Below are positions 24,918 through 34,001 of a DNA stretch of 64,000 nucleotides, in pieces. The DNA comes from Kitasatospora purpeofusca. GTDB taxonomy: Bacteria > Actinomycetota > Actinomycetes > Streptomycetales > Streptomycetaceae. The notes beneath the pieces are model-generated. The model was not told the origin of the DNA, made no database searches, and worked only from the letters and a program-made list of their open reading frames with translations. Numbering within the stretch: the first letter of the stretch is position 1; each line of letters starts with the position of its first letter. The translations under genes and the position numbers were made by a program. The stretch lies in assembly GCF_000718025.1 (NCBI RefSeq), contig NZ_JODS01000005.1:248001-312000 (forward strand), in the 5' to 3' direction.

Positions 24918-26042
24918 ATGGGCGTTCCCGCCGCCCGCATCGTGTTCGACGAGAACGACCGCGCGACCGTCGCGGAGGCGGTGAGCGAGATGCTCGCCAC
25001 CGGCGCGCTCACCCTCGGCCCCTGGACCGAGCGGTTCGAGCAGTCCTTCGCCGCCGAGCACGGCGCCACGCACGCGGTCGCCGTCGCCAGCGGCACCGCG
25101 GCGCTGGAGATCGTCCTGCGCGGCCTCGACGTCCGCGACCGCGACGTGGTCGTCCCCGCCGTCACCTTCTACGCGACCGCCGGCGCGATCCTGCACGCCG
25201 GCGGCCGGCCGGTCTTCGCCGACGTCGACCCGGCCACCCTCGCGCTCGGCCCGGACACCCTGGAGGCCGCGCTCACCCCCGACACCGCGGCCGTGGTGCT
25301 GGTCCACATCGGCGGGCTGATCACCCCCGAGGTAGACGCCCTGCGCGCGATCTGCGACGCCCGGGGCATCCCGCTGGTCGAGGACGCCGCGCACGCGCAC
25401 GGCAGCAGCTACCTCGGACGCGCCGCCGGCACCTTCGGCACGGCCGGAGCCTTCTCCTTCTACCCGACCAAGGTCACCACCAGCGGCGAGGGCGGCATGA
25501 TCCTCACCGAGTCCGCCGAACTGCGCGACGAGGCCCGGATCCACCGTGACCAGGGCAAGGGCTCCTTCACCACCAACCACCACGTGCGGCTCGGCGCGTC
25601 CTGGCGGATGAGCGAACCCAACGCCGCCATCGGCACCGTCCACCTGCGCCGGCTCAAGGAGTTCGTGGAGACCAGGCGCCGGGTCGCCCAGCGCTACGAC
25701 GCCGCGCTCGGCGCCCTGGACGGCCTGACGCCCGTCCTCGAACCGGCCGGCTCCCGCGGCAACTACTACAAGTACGTCGCCCTGCTGCCGCCCGGCACCG
25801 ACCGCGCGGCCTTCAAGCGGGCCGTCGCCGAGGAGTACGACGTCCGGCTGTCCGGCGAGGTCTACGACCTGCCGCTGCACCTGCAGCCGGTGCTCGCCCC
25901 GTACCGGCGGGAGGCGCTGCCGATCGCCGAGGACGTCTGCGCCCGGCAGATCTGCCTGCCGGTGCACTCCGACATGACCGAGGACGAGACCGAGCTGGTG
26001 ATCGAGGCGGTGTCCGCCGTCCATCGCCGCTCCACGGGCTGA
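24918..26042 (+). CDS. DegT/DnrJ/EryC1/StrS-family aminotransferase
   Basis: A 374-residue PLP enzyme with AVASGTAALEIVLRGL, the PAVTFYATAGAI cofactor segment, VEDAAHAHGSSY (D156) and Schiff-base lysine K185 in FSFYPTKVTTSGEGG. The family aminates keto-sugars or cyclitols. GGAGG lies before the ATG. It heads a plus-strand operon with an epimerase and a glycosyltransferase, so it probably makes an amino-sugar donor for that glycosyltransferase. Confidence 0.92.
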   Translation: MGVPAARIVFDENDRATVAEAVSEMLATGALTLGPWTERFEQSFAAEHGATHAVAVASGTAALEIVLRGLDVRDRDVVVPAVTFYATAGAILHAGGRPVFADVDPATLALGPDTLEAALTPDTAAVVLVHIGGLITPEVDALRAICDARGIPLVEDAAHAHGSSYLGRAAGTFGTAGAFSFYPTKVTTSGEGGMILTESAELRDEARIHRDQGKGSFTTNHHVRLGASWRMSEPNAAIGTVHLRRLKEFVETRRRVAQRYDAALGALDGLTPVLEPAGSRGNYYKYVALLPPGTDRAAFKRAVAEEYDVRLSGEVYDLPLHLQPVLAPYRREALPIAEDVCARQICLPVHSDMTEDETELVIEAVSAVHRRSTG

Positions 26043-26112
26043 CGGACCGCCTCGGTCGTGACAACCGTCACGACCGGTCGCCAGAGACAGTCGACAGAGA
26101 CAGGAGAGAACC

Positions 26113-27081
26113 GTGCGGATAGCGGTCACCGGAGGATGCGGCTTCATCGGCTCACACGTCGTCGACCGGCTGCTCGCCGCCGGGCACGAGGTGCTCGCGG
26201 TGGACTCCACCGACAAGTACCTCAACCCCGACGCCGACCACGCGCGGATCGACATCCTCGACCTGCCCGCCCTCACCGCCGCCCTGGACGGCTGCGAGGT
26301 GGTCTTCCACCTGGCCGCGCAGGCCGACGTCGAACGGGTCGCCGCCGACCCGGTCGGCGCCGTGCGGGCCAACATCGACGGGACCGAGGCCGTCCTGGAG
26401 GCCTCCCGCCGCAACGACCTCAGCCGGACGGTGCTGGCCAGCACCGTCTGGGTGTACGGGGCGGCCCTCGGCGAGGCCGGGATGGAGGACGAGGAGCAGG
26501 AGCTCGACGAGCACGTGCCGATCGAGCTGGACCACAGCGGGCACCTCTACGTCGCCACCAAACTGGCCGCCGAGATGCTCGTGCACAGCTACCGCCAGCT
26601 GTACGGGCGGCACTTCACCATCCTGCGGTACGGCATCCCGTACGGGCCGCGGATGCGCGACGAGCTGGTGGTCGCCCGGTTCGTGCAGGCCGCGCTCGAC
26701 GGGCGGCCCATCACCATCGCGGGCGACGGGCGGCAGAGCCGCAACTTCGTCTACGTCGAGGACCTCGCCGACGCGCACGTCCGCGCCCTCTCCCCCGCCG
26801 CCGAGGACCAGACCTTCGCCCTGGAGGGCTCCACCGCCGTCTCGGTCCGCGACATCGCCGACACCGTCGACCGGCTGCTCGGACCGGTCACCATCGAGCA
26901 CATCGAGGCCCGCACCGCCGACTACGCCGGGCGCCGGATCTCCGCCGCGCAGGCCAAGCGGCTGCTCGGCTGGTCGCCGCGCACCAACTTCGCCGACGGC
27001 GTGCGGCGGTACGCCGACTGGTACCGCTCCGAGGCCGCGCCCGCGACCGGCCCCGCCACCGGCCCCCGCCGGGGCGCCTGA
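26113..27081 (+). CDS. NAD-dependent epimerase/dehydratase
   Basis: A 322-residue extended SDR. It has the NAD motif GGCGFIGSH (residues 7-15), FHLAAQADVERV and the active-site pair Y146-K150 in YVATK, followed by a nucleotide-sugar-binding C terminus. The GTG start follows AGGAGAG. It likely modifies an NDP-sugar in the same pathway as the preceding aminotransferase. The precise reaction (4-epimerase, 4,6-dehydratase or decarboxylase) cannot be told. Confidence 0.9.
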   Translation: MRIAVTGGCGFIGSHVVDRLLAAGHEVLAVDSTDKYLNPDADHARIDILDLPALTAALDGCEVVFHLAAQADVERVAADPVGAVRANIDGTEAVLEASRRNDLSRTVLASTVWVYGAALGEAGMEDEEQELDEHVPIELDHSGHLYVATKLAAEMLVHSYRQLYGRHFTILRYGIPYGPRMRDELVVARFVQAALDGRPITIAGDGRQSRNFVYVEDLADAHVRALSPAAEDQTFALEGSTAVSVRDIADTVDRLLGPVTIEHIEARTADYAGRRISAAQAKRLLGWSPRTNFADGVRRYADWYRSEAAPATGPATGPRRGA

Positions 27082-27095
27082 ACCGGGGCCGGACA

Positions 27096-28181
27096 GTGCC
27101 GCACGCCCTGCTGGTCTCCGGCTCGCTCGGCCAGGGCCACGACGTGATGGCCCGGGCCTGCGCCGACTCCCTGGAGGCGCGCGGCTGGACCACCAGCACG
27201 GTCGACGCGATGGCCCTGCTCGGGCAGCGCGCGGGCAACGCCGGGGAGGCGGTGTTCCGGCGGCTGCTCGACCTGCCCGGCGTCTACGACGCGTTCCACT
27301 TCTCCGCCCTGCGCCCCGGCGCCCGGATCGCCCTGCTCGCCGACGCGGCGGCCCGGCGACGGCTGGTGCCCGCCGTCGGGGCGCTGCTCGCGGAGCAGCG
27401 CCCCGAGCTGGTGGTCTCGGTGTTCGCCACCGCCACCTCCGCCGTCAACCGGCTGCGCGGCGACCCGCCCGCCTTCCGGCACCTGGTGCTCTGCACCGAC
27501 GTCACCCCGCACCGCCTCTGGGTGCAGGACGGCACCGACCTGTTCCTGGTCACCTCCGAGGTCGCCGCCTGCGGCGTCCGCCGCTACCGCCCGGACGCCC
27601 CGGTGGCCGTCCTGCCCGCACCGCTGCGCGCGCCGTTCTACCACCCGCCCTCGCGCGCCGAGGCCAGGGAACGGCTGGGCCTGCCGCCGGACGCGGGTTG
27701 CGTGCTGCTGATGTCCGGCGCCTGGGGCCTCGGCCCCCTGGCCCGCACCGCCGCCGAACTCGCCGACGCCGGACCGCACGTGCTCGCCGTCGCCGGCAGC
27801 AACACCGAACTCGAACGCCGCCTGCGCCACGCCGCCGCCCGCCGCCCCCGCCTCCACCCCTTCGGCTGGACCGACCAGGTGCCCGCCCTGATGTCCGCCG
27901 CCGACCTGGTGGTCACCAGCTCCGGCGACACCTGCAGCGAGGCCCGCGCCCTGGGCCGCCGCCTCCTGCTCCTGGACGTCGTCCAGGGCCACGGCCGCGA
28001 CAACCTCCAGCACGAACTGGAACTCGGCCACGCCGACGTCGTCTCCGCCCGCCCCGCCGAGGTCGTCCGCTCAGCCCTCACCGCCCTCACCCGCCCCGAA
28101 CCACCCCCGTCGCCGGGCGCCACCCCGGACGGCTGGCGCACCGGCTTCGAAGCCGCACTGGAACGAGTCGGCCTCGCCTGA
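27096..28181 (+). CDS. GT28-type glycosyltransferase (MGDG-synthase/MurG-like)
   Basis: A 361-residue protein opening HALLVSGSLGQGHDVMARACADSL, the fold and motif of MGDG synthases. It continues with LVVSVFATATSAVNRL, VLLMSGAWGLGPLARTAAEL and a donor-site region ADLVVTSSGDTCSEARALGR. Such enzymes transfer a sugar to diacylglycerol or a lipid carrier. The GTG start at 27096 lies 14 bases after the epimerase stop with only a weak GGGG upstream. It ends the operon before a hairpin terminator. Confidence 0.85.
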   Translation: MPHALLVSGSLGQGHDVMARACADSLEARGWTTSTVDAMALLGQRAGNAGEAVFRRLLDLPGVYDAFHFSALRPGARIALLADAAARRRLVPAVGALLAEQRPELVVSVFATATSAVNRLRGDPPAFRHLVLCTDVTPHRLWVQDGTDLFLVTSEVAACGVRRYRPDAPVAVLPAPLRAPFYHPPSRAEARERLGLPPDAGCVLLMSGAWGLGPLARTAAELADAGPHVLAVAGSNTELERRLRHAAARRPRLHPFGWTDQVPALMSAADLVVTSSGDTCSEARALGRRLLLLDVVQGHGRDNLQHELELGHADVVSARPAEVVRSALTALTRPEPPPSPGATPDGWRTGFEAALERVGLA

Positions 28182-28201
28182 CACCGCCCCCGCACACCAA
28201 C

Positions 28202-28238
28202 GGGCCGCTACCCCCGATTGCGACGGGGGAAGCGGCCC
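28202..28238. terminator. Hairpin between convergent operons
   Basis: Arms 28202-28216 and 28224-28238 pair over 15 positions with one A-A mismatch around a 7-base loop. It lies between the glycosyltransferase and deacetylase stops. Confidence 0.7.
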
Positions 28239-28246
28239 CGTCCGCA

Positions 28247-28981
28247 TCAGCCACCCCTGACGCCGTGGTCGCGCAGCGGCCCGAGGGTGAGGCCGCGGTC
28301 GTGGCAGTGGGCGGCGAGCAGGGGGAGGGCGGCGAGGGTGGCGCGCCAGGAGTCGGGGGTGGAGGTGCAGTCGGAGTCGTGGAGGAGGAGGGTGGCGCCC
28401 GCGGTGAGGTGGGGGCGGGCGGTGGCGAGCACGGAGGGGCCGGTGGCGCCGGGTTCCCAGTCCCGACCCCAGGCCGTCCACAGGACGGTGCGCAGGCCGA
28501 GGCGGTGGGCGGCCAGGGCCTGGCCGGCGGCCAGGACGCCGTAGGGCGGGCGGTACCAGCGCGGGGGCGTGCCGGTGAGGGCGGTCACCGCCTCGGTGGC
28601 GCGGCGCAGTTCGCGCAGGTCGCGGGCGGGGGCGGGGTAGTACTGGCGGCGGTGGTGCCAGCCGTGGACGGCGACCTCGTGGCCCCGGGCGACCAGTTCG
28701 CGGCCGAGGTCCGGGGAGCGTTCGAGCATGGCGCCGAGGAGGAAGAAGGTGGCGCGGAGGCCGAGGTCGTCGAGGGCGTCCAGGATCGGCGGGGTGCCGC
28801 GCGGGTCGGGGCCGTCGTCGAAGGTGAGGGCGAGGTGCCCCGGGGCGGTGCCGTAACCGGCGGTCCGGCGGGCCAGCAGGCGTTTGACGGGCGGCAGTCG
28901 GACGGCGGCCGGGGCGAGGTGGAGCAGTTCGACACCGGCGGCGGCGCCGAGCAGGAGGCCGGTGCCCCTCCGGGCCCTCAC
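28247..28981 (-). CDS. Polysaccharide deacetylase (NodB-like), membrane-anchored
   Basis: A 244-residue protein. After a short hydrophobic N terminus (GLLLGAAAGVELLHLAPAAV) comes the CE4 domain: LTFDDGPDP (D55/D56), metal histidines in HGWHH (H106, H109 or H110), RPPYG and a C-terminal LLLHDSD. It should remove N-acetyl groups from a cell-surface sugar. The GTG start overlaps the SDR stop by four bases. Co-transcription with the SDR and transporter suggests a glycan or glycolipid pathway. Confidence 0.88.
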   Translation of the reverse strand: MRARRGTGLLLGAAAGVELLHLAPAAVRLPPVKRLLARRTAGYGTAPGHLALTFDDGPDPRGTPPILDALDDLGLRATFFLLGAMLERSPDLGRELVARGHEVAVHGWHHRRQYYPAPARDLRELRRATEAVTALTGTPPRWYRPPYGVLAAGQALAAHRLGLRTVLWTAWGRDWEPGATGPSVLATARPHLTAGATLLLHDSDCTSTPDSWRATLAALPLLAAHCHDRGLTLGPLRDHGVRGG

Positions 28982-29796
28982 CCGAACCGGGCCGCCATCC
29001 GCCGGAAGAAGCCGGGGGCGGCGCCGTGGATCCGGGCCGGGAAGTCCAGCCAGTGCGGGAGGAAGGCGCGGTCGCGGTCGGTGGTGATCGCCGTGTGGAC
29101 GAGGTCGGCGACCGCCTCGGCGGTGACGGGGCGGGGGCGTTCGCGCTGGTAGTCGGTGCCGCGGGTGGCGAAGAAGGGGGTCGCCACCGCCCCGGGGAGG
29201 ATCAGCCGGACTCCGACGCCGGTGCCGCGCAGCTCGTACCAGAGGCTCTCGGCGAACATGGTCAGCCCGGCCTTGGTGGCGGCGTAGGCGGCCTCCTCGC
29301 GGACGCCGACCTGGCCGGCCATCGAGCCGAGCAGCACGATCCGGCCCCGGTCGCGTTCCAGCATCGCGGGCAGGAGCAGCCGGGCCAGCCGCAGTGGGGC
29401 GGCGAGGTTGACCTCCAGCATCCGGTCCAGGGTGTCGGTGGGGGTCTGGGCGAAGGGGCCGCGCCAGCCGAGGCCGGCGCTGGCGATCAGGGCGTCCACC
29501 CGGCCGGCGGCGGCGAGGGCGGCCTCGGCGAGGCGCTGGGCGCCGTCGGGCTTGGCGAGGTCGGCGGGGAGCGGGCGGCCGCCGGTGCGGGCGGCGACGG
29601 CGTCGAGCCGGGTCTGGTCGGTGCCGGAGAGCAGTAACCGCCAGCCGGCGGCGGCGAGCCGGTCGGCGGTGGCGGCGCCGATGCCGGAGGAGGCGCCGGT
29701 GACCAGGGCGATCGGCGGGTTTCCGGCGGGGCGCCGCCGGGGCCCTCGGGAGCGTGGACGGGTGTCGTCCGTGCCGTCCGTGGCGTCCTGGGTCAT
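28978..29796 (-). CDS. Short-chain dehydrogenase/reductase
   Basis: A 272-residue classical SDR with the NAD(P) motif TGASSGIG (33-40) and catalytic S158, Y171 and K175 (YAATK). It has a proline/arginine-rich N-terminal tail of about 25 residues and a C-terminal 'DFPARIHGAAPGFFRRMAARFG' membrane-associating-looking helix. The substrate is unknown. It overlaps both neighbours by four bases (ATGA upstream, GTGA downstream), so it is translated as part of a three-gene operon. Confidence 0.9.
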   Translation of the reverse strand: MTQDATDGTDDTRPRSRGPRRRPAGNPPIALVTGASSGIGAATADRLAAAGWRLLLSGTDQTRLDAVAARTGGRPLPADLAKPDGAQRLAEAALAAAGRVDALIASAGLGWRGPFAQTPTDTLDRMLEVNLAAPLRLARLLLPAMLERDRGRIVLLGSMAGQVGVREEAAYAATKAGLTMFAESLWYELRGTGVGVRLILPGAVATPFFATRGTDYQRERPRPVTAEAVADLVHTAITTDRDRAFLPHWLDFPARIHGAAPGFFRRMAARFG

Positions 29797-30749
29797 GGCA
29801 CCTGCCGCTCTGTGCGCACCTCGCCGTCCGTTTTGTCCGGCAAATCACCTTTGCATGGCGGAGCCGTCCGGGCGACCCGGGTGGGGTCGGGGCCGGACGG
29901 CGCCGGGCCGGGCGGCAGGCCGATCTCGGACTCCACCTCCCCGAACCGGGACAGCACGAAGGTGCCGCCGACCGCCGCCACGAACCCGGTCAGCGCGCAC
30001 CAGGCGTAGCCGGGCCTGGCGGTGTCGCCGAGCGCCACCACCCCGACCAGGGCCGGGCCGAAGGTCTCCGCCACCGTCCCGGCGGCGGTCACCGACGTCA
30101 CCGTGCCGCGCTGGAGCGCCAGCGCGTAGGCGAGGTACCCGCCGAGGCCGCCCAGGGCCAGCCCGTACGCGGCCGGGTCGGTGAACACGTCGAGCGGCCC
30201 GGACACGTCGAGGACCCGGACGGCGAGGCTGGTGACCCCGAAGCCGACCCCCGCCAGCAGGCCGAGGCCGACCGCCGCCGCGTTCCCGCTGCGGCGGGCG
30301 AGGACGAAGGTGAGCAGCAGCATCAGCACGGTGGTGCCGAGCAGCGCCCAGTGGAAGGCGGCGGACGCGTGGTCGCGGCCCGCGTGCCCGGAGCCGAGGG
30401 CCAGCAGGGTCAGACCGGCCACCACGGCGGCGATGCCCAGCAGGTCGGCGCGGTGCAGCCGGGCCCCGAGCAGCCGGGCGGCGGCGAGCGCGGTGACGGC
30501 GAGGCTGGCGTTGGTGACGGCCTGGACCAGGAACAGCGGCAGGGTGCGCAGGGCGACGATGCTCAGTGCGAAGCCCGCGACGTCCAGGCCGGTGCCGAGC
30601 AGGAACCGCCAGGAGCGGAGCAGGGCGGCCAGCAGGCCGACCCGCACCCGGTCCGCGGGCGGCGCCTCCCGTGCGCCGCCCGCCTGGAACACCGAGCCGA
30701 AGCCGAAGCAGACGGTGGCGACCAGGGCGGTGGTGAGTCCGAGCAGCAT
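29793..30749 (-). CDS. EamA/DMT-type transporter
   Basis: A 318-residue protein with about ten hydrophobic helices, starting MLLGLTTALVATVCFGFGSVFQAGG, with a polar proline-rich C-terminal tail. It resembles drug/metabolite or small lipid-carrier transporters of the EamA superfamily. As the first gene of the SDR-deacetylase operon it may move a substrate or a lipid-linked sugar across the membrane, which is inference. Confidence 0.82.
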   Translation of the reverse strand: MLLGLTTALVATVCFGFGSVFQAGGAREAPPADRVRVGLLAALLRSWRFLLGTGLDVAGFALSIVALRTLPLFLVQAVTNASLAVTALAAARLLGARLHRADLLGIAAVVAGLTLLALGSGHAGRDHASAAFHWALLGTTVLMLLLTFVLARRSGNAAAVGLGLLAGVGFGVTSLAVRVLDVSGPLDVFTDPAAYGLALGGLGGYLAYALALQRGTVTSVTAAGTVAETFGPALVGVVALGDTARPGYAWCALTGFVAAVGGTFVLSRFGEVESEIGLPPGPAPSGPDPTRVARTAPPCKGDLPDKTDGEVRTERQVP

Positions 30750-30849
30750 GGCCCTCCCGGCGTCGGGGGCGCCCCGGGAGCCGGGGCCCGCCCCCAGTCT
30801 CCGCCGGGCCCGGCCGGGCCGCAGCGGGGAGGACCGCGATCGGCAGGGG

Positions 30850-31227
30850 TCAGCCCTCGGCCGGGCGCCCCGCGGCGGCGGCGAGCACGCCGTTGGCCAC
30901 CGGCACCGCGAGCAGCAGGGCGATCGCGCCGATCAGCCCGGTCCCGGCGGCGTCCGGGAGAACGCGGTCCGCCACCGCCGCGACGACGACGGCCACCGCA
31001 CCGAGGGCGGCCACGCCGGCCAGCACTCCGCGCAACCGGCGCGGCGGGCGCTTGCGGTCGTACTCGACCGCGACCCCGACGGCTCCGACGACGCTGAGGG
31101 CCCAGGGGAGGTCACGCAGCCATCCCTCCCCCAGCAGCAGCCACACCGCCAGACCGAGCAGACAGGCGAACAGGACGCCCAGGATCTCGGCCACCACCGT
31201 CGCCGCCACCATGTCCCGGACATGCAT
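30850..31227 (-). CDS. Small four-helix membrane protein, unknown
   Basis: A 125-residue protein with four predicted membrane segments (VVAEILGVLFACLLGLAVWLLL, LPWALSVVGAVGVAVEY, GVLAGVAALGAVAVVVAAV, LIGAIALLLAVPVANGVLAA). GGGGGAG precedes the ATG at 31227. No family recognised. It lies at the left border of the biosynthetic cluster and may or may not belong to it. Confidence 0.75.
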   Translation of the reverse strand: MHVRDMVAATVVAEILGVLFACLLGLAVWLLLGEGWLRDLPWALSVVGAVGVAVEYDRKRPPRRLRGVLAGVAALGAVAVVVAAVADRVLPDAAGTGLIGAIALLLAVPVANGVLAAAAGRPAEG

Positions 31228-31360
31228 GTGTTCTCCCCCTCCGCCCGCCCCTCCCCGGAGGCTACCCCGGAAGGAGCGCGTACGGTACGGGGCCGAACGC
31301 GCCGCGTGAGCGGAGGCCGGGTGTTCCGGGGAGGAACGGTGGCGGCCCGGGACGGGCCCC

Positions 31361-33103
31361 TTACCCCGCGGGTACCGCCTCCGCGCGGCCCGAGCCCTCC
31401 GTGTGGGCGGGGAGGGTCGGCCAGGTGAGCAGCGGCAGCGGGCCGGGGTGGTGGTGGACGGCGTAGTGGTGCGGGGCCATCGCGGTCTCGCGGCCGGGGA
31501 GGGCGGCGACGACGGCACGGTGTACCTCGGCGGGGGTGAGGTCCTGGTCGGTGGTGGCGATCCGGGCGGTGAGCCGGCCGTCCTCGTAGCCGAGGTCGAC
31601 CGCCGTCGCCCGCGCGCCGAGGGCGTCGGCGACCAGGGCGCGGACGGCCGCGAGGTCGATCCAGTCGGCTCCGATGCGCTGCCAGTCGCCGGTGCGGGTG
31701 GCGGGGCGCAGGCCGCTGAGGGCGGCCAGGTCGGTGAGCGGCAGCGGTCCCGCGGCGGCGGCCGCGAGGACGGCGGGGAGGGCGCGGGCGAAGCGCTCGG
31801 CGTCGGCGCGCTCGAACACCTGGGGGCAGGCCAGCAGGGCGAACTCCAGGCTGCCGGCGGTGCGCAGGATGTTGAGCATCAGGCGCACCGGCAGCGGCTG
31901 GTCCGGCAGCCACTGCACCTCGGGGTCGGCGGTGGGGGCCGGGCGGGCGCCGGAGATGGTCTCGGGGATGGCGAGGCTGAGGTCGTTGACGACGATCTGC
32001 CGGTTGAAGCGGGCGCCGCGGCGCTCGGCGACGTCCTCCACCAGCTGCCAGACCTTGTCGGCGTTGAGCGTGCTGTGCCAGTAGCCGGTGAAGGAGGCGA
32101 CCTTGGTGCGGCCGATCAGGGCGTCCAGGTCGTCCTCCGCACCGGAGGGGCCGACCTCCAGGGCGATCAGGGCGTCCTGGGCCAGGGTGCCGATGTGGTC
32201 GGCGAGGGCGGAGCGCTGGCGGTTCGCCGACAGGGCCGAGATCACCAGGTCGGTGCGGGCGGCGCGGTGCGCGGCGAGAGCGGCGAAGACGGCGAGCAGC
32301 ACGGCCGAGGGGCCGGCGGCGGTGCGGCGGCAGACCGCTTCGAGGTCGGCGGCGGCGGTCCGGGAGCGCAGCAGCAGGGCGGCCGTCCCCTCGGTCGGGC
32401 CGGGGGTCATGCCGTCGACGGAGAAGGAGCTCGACGGTCCGGTGGTGAGCACGCTCTCCCAGTGCTTGAGCGCGGCCGCGGTCTTGCGGCGCCCCTGGGG
32501 GCTCTGCTCCAGGGCGGCCAGTTCGAGCGGGGTGCGGGAGCCGGCCGGCGGCAGCTGCGCGCCGGCGGCGAGGGCCAGCCAGTCGCGGATGAGCAGGGTG
32601 ACGGCGACGCCGTCGACCCCGGCGTGGCAGCCCACCACCACCAGCCGGTGGACGAGTCGCCCTTCGGTGAGCAGGGTGAAGCGCAGCCGCGGGGCGGCGG
32701 TCAGGTCGAAGGGCAGGGCGACGTCGGCCCGGCCCACCTCGTCGGCCAGGGCGTCGATCCCGGCGCCCTCGCGGTCGCCGACGGGGACCAGGGCGACGGT
32801 GAACTCGCCCTCGGCGCGCACCTCCTGGCGTTCGGGGAAGCCGTCCGCGCCGGGTCCGGGCGGGAAGACGGTGCGCAGCGACTCGTGCCGTTCCAGGAGC
32901 GCGCGCAGGGCGTCGACGGCGGTGGCGACGGTGGTGCCCTCGGGGACGGGCCAGACCGACTCGCGGTTGATCTGTTCGGGCCGGTCGCGCCCGATGCAGC
33001 GGAGCATGTTGTCCTGGCCGAGGGTGAGCGGGCCGGAGCCGCCGCCCACGCCGTGGAAGCGGGCCGTGATCAGGCCCTCGGTCTCGGTCACGTCGTGCGT
33101 CAT
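31361..33103 (-). CDS. Stand-alone condensation-domain protein
   Basis: A 580-residue protein related to NRPS condensation domains. LTLGQDNMLRCI replaces the usual entry motif, and GCHAGVDG contains the catalytic H160 and D164 of HHxxxDG (first histidine replaced by C159). RTDLVISALSANRQRSAL and NDLSLAIPE follow. The last 110 residues (WQRIGADWIDLAAVRALV ... LTPAEVHRAVVAALPGR) resemble the C-terminal subdomain of adenylating enzymes. It could join a carrier-bound acyl group to an amine or hydroxyl such as hydroxyphenylglycine. A palindrome of the cluster family lies 74 bases upstream. Confidence 0.8.
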   Translation of the reverse strand: MTHDVTETEGLITARFHGVGGGSGPLTLGQDNMLRCIGRDRPEQINRESVWPVPEGTTVATAVDALRALLERHESLRTVFPPGPGADGFPERQEVRAEGEFTVALVPVGDREGAGIDALADEVGRADVALPFDLTAAPRLRFTLLTEGRLVHRLVVVGCHAGVDGVAVTLLIRDWLALAAGAQLPPAGSRTPLELAALEQSPQGRRKTAAALKHWESVLTTGPSSSFSVDGMTPGPTEGTAALLLRSRTAAADLEAVCRRTAAGPSAVLLAVFAALAAHRAARTDLVISALSANRQRSALADHIGTLAQDALIALEVGPSGAEDDLDALIGRTKVASFTGYWHSTLNADKVWQLVEDVAERRGARFNRQIVVNDLSLAIPETISGARPAPTADPEVQWLPDQPLPVRLMLNILRTAGSLEFALLACPQVFERADAERFARALPAVLAAAAAGPLPLTDLAALSGLRPATRTGDWQRIGADWIDLAAVRALVADALGARATAVDLGYEDGRLTARIATTDQDLTPAEVHRAVVAALPGRETAMAPHHYAVHHHPGPLPLLTWPTLPAHTEGSGRAEAVPAG

Positions 33104-33176
33104 CACGTCGATCGCGCCCTTCGGTTCGCAGGTCTGGGCGAGGTGCGGTCGGGACGCTACCAGCGGGGCGATCATG

Positions 33177-33188
33177 TGGTCCAGACCA
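33177..33188. promoter_or_regulatory. DasR-like palindrome upstream of the condensation gene
   Basis: TGGTCCAGACCA, a near-perfect palindrome differing from the core TGGTCTAGACCA at one central base. It lies between the PPTase stop and the condensation start. A possible minus-strand -35 (TTGACG, 33237-33232) lies 44 bases upstream of the element. Confidence 0.55.
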
Positions 33189-33254
33189 GAAACCTGGGAT
33201 GTCGGCGGGGCCTCGAAAAGTCTTGATGTTTCGTCAAGTACCTGACAGAGCAGG

Positions 33255-34001
33255 TCAGTTGCTCGGGGACCAGATCCGCCGACGGACGGTGGCCGGGCCG
33301 GGTCCGACGGCGGCCACCGCGGCCCGGAACGAGCCGGGGGCGGGCACGTCCTCGATCCGGCAGGGGCCGGGACCGAGCGCCCCGGGGTCGGCGAGCAGCA
33401 GCGGCGAGGGGCCGTCCAGCGGCAGCCCGAAACCCTGGACCAGCCGCCCGCCGTACGCCTTGACGCACGCCTCGCGGCGGCACCAGAGCACGGTGAAGCG
33501 CCCGGCCGGGTCCGGGTCGGCGGCGACCGACTCGGCCTCGGCGGCCGGGAAGTAACGCCGGGCCATCCGCACCGCGACCCGCGCGTCCCGGACCTCCTCG
33601 ACGTCCACCCCGACCGCGCGCCCTTCGGTGAGGGCGACGGCCGCGAGGGCGCCGGAGGCGGAGTGGTTGACGGCGAGGCCGTCGATCCCGGGTTTGCCGT
33701 GCGGGCCGTAGTGCCAGCGCAGCCGTGCGGGGTCGCGGCCGAGCCGGGCTCCGGCGAGCAGGCGCACGGCGCCGTGGGCGACGGTGAACCGTCGCCCGAA
33801 GCGCCGGTCGGGACCGTCCGCGCGGGCGCGTTCGGCCGGGTCGAGCAGCTCGTACAGGGCGCGGACCACCGGCTCGGGCTGGTCGGTGGGGATCAGCCAC
33901 ACGTCGATCGGGTCCGGGCCGGTCACCGGAGCAACGGAAGCGGTGGGAGTAGCCGGAGCAGTGGCACCGGTGCCGGCCGGGGCCGCACCGGAGCCGGTCA
34001 T
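33255..34001 (-). CDS. Sfp-type 4'-phosphopantetheinyl transferase
   Basis: A 248-residue enzyme with the metal-binding GVDVEE (D133, E135) and WCRREACVKAYG (W173, E177, K181) motifs of Sfp-type PPTases, and a GKPGIDGLAVNHSAS segment. It would convert the cluster's apo carrier proteins to the holo form. The first 30 residues are low-complexity Ala/Thr/Pro. The start overlaps the previous gene's stop by four bases. Confidence 0.9.
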   Translation of the reverse strand: MTGSGAAPAGTGATAPATPTASVAPVTGPDPIDVWLIPTDQPEPVVRALYELLDPAERARADGPDRRFGRRFTVAHGAVRLLAGARLGRDPARLRWHYGPHGKPGIDGLAVNHSASGALAAVALTEGRAVGVDVEEVRDARVAVRMARRYFPAAEAESVAADPDPAGRFTVLWCRREACVKAYGGRLVQGFGLPLDGPSPLLLADPGALGPGPCRIEDVPAPGSFRAAVAAVGPGPATVRRRIWSPSN

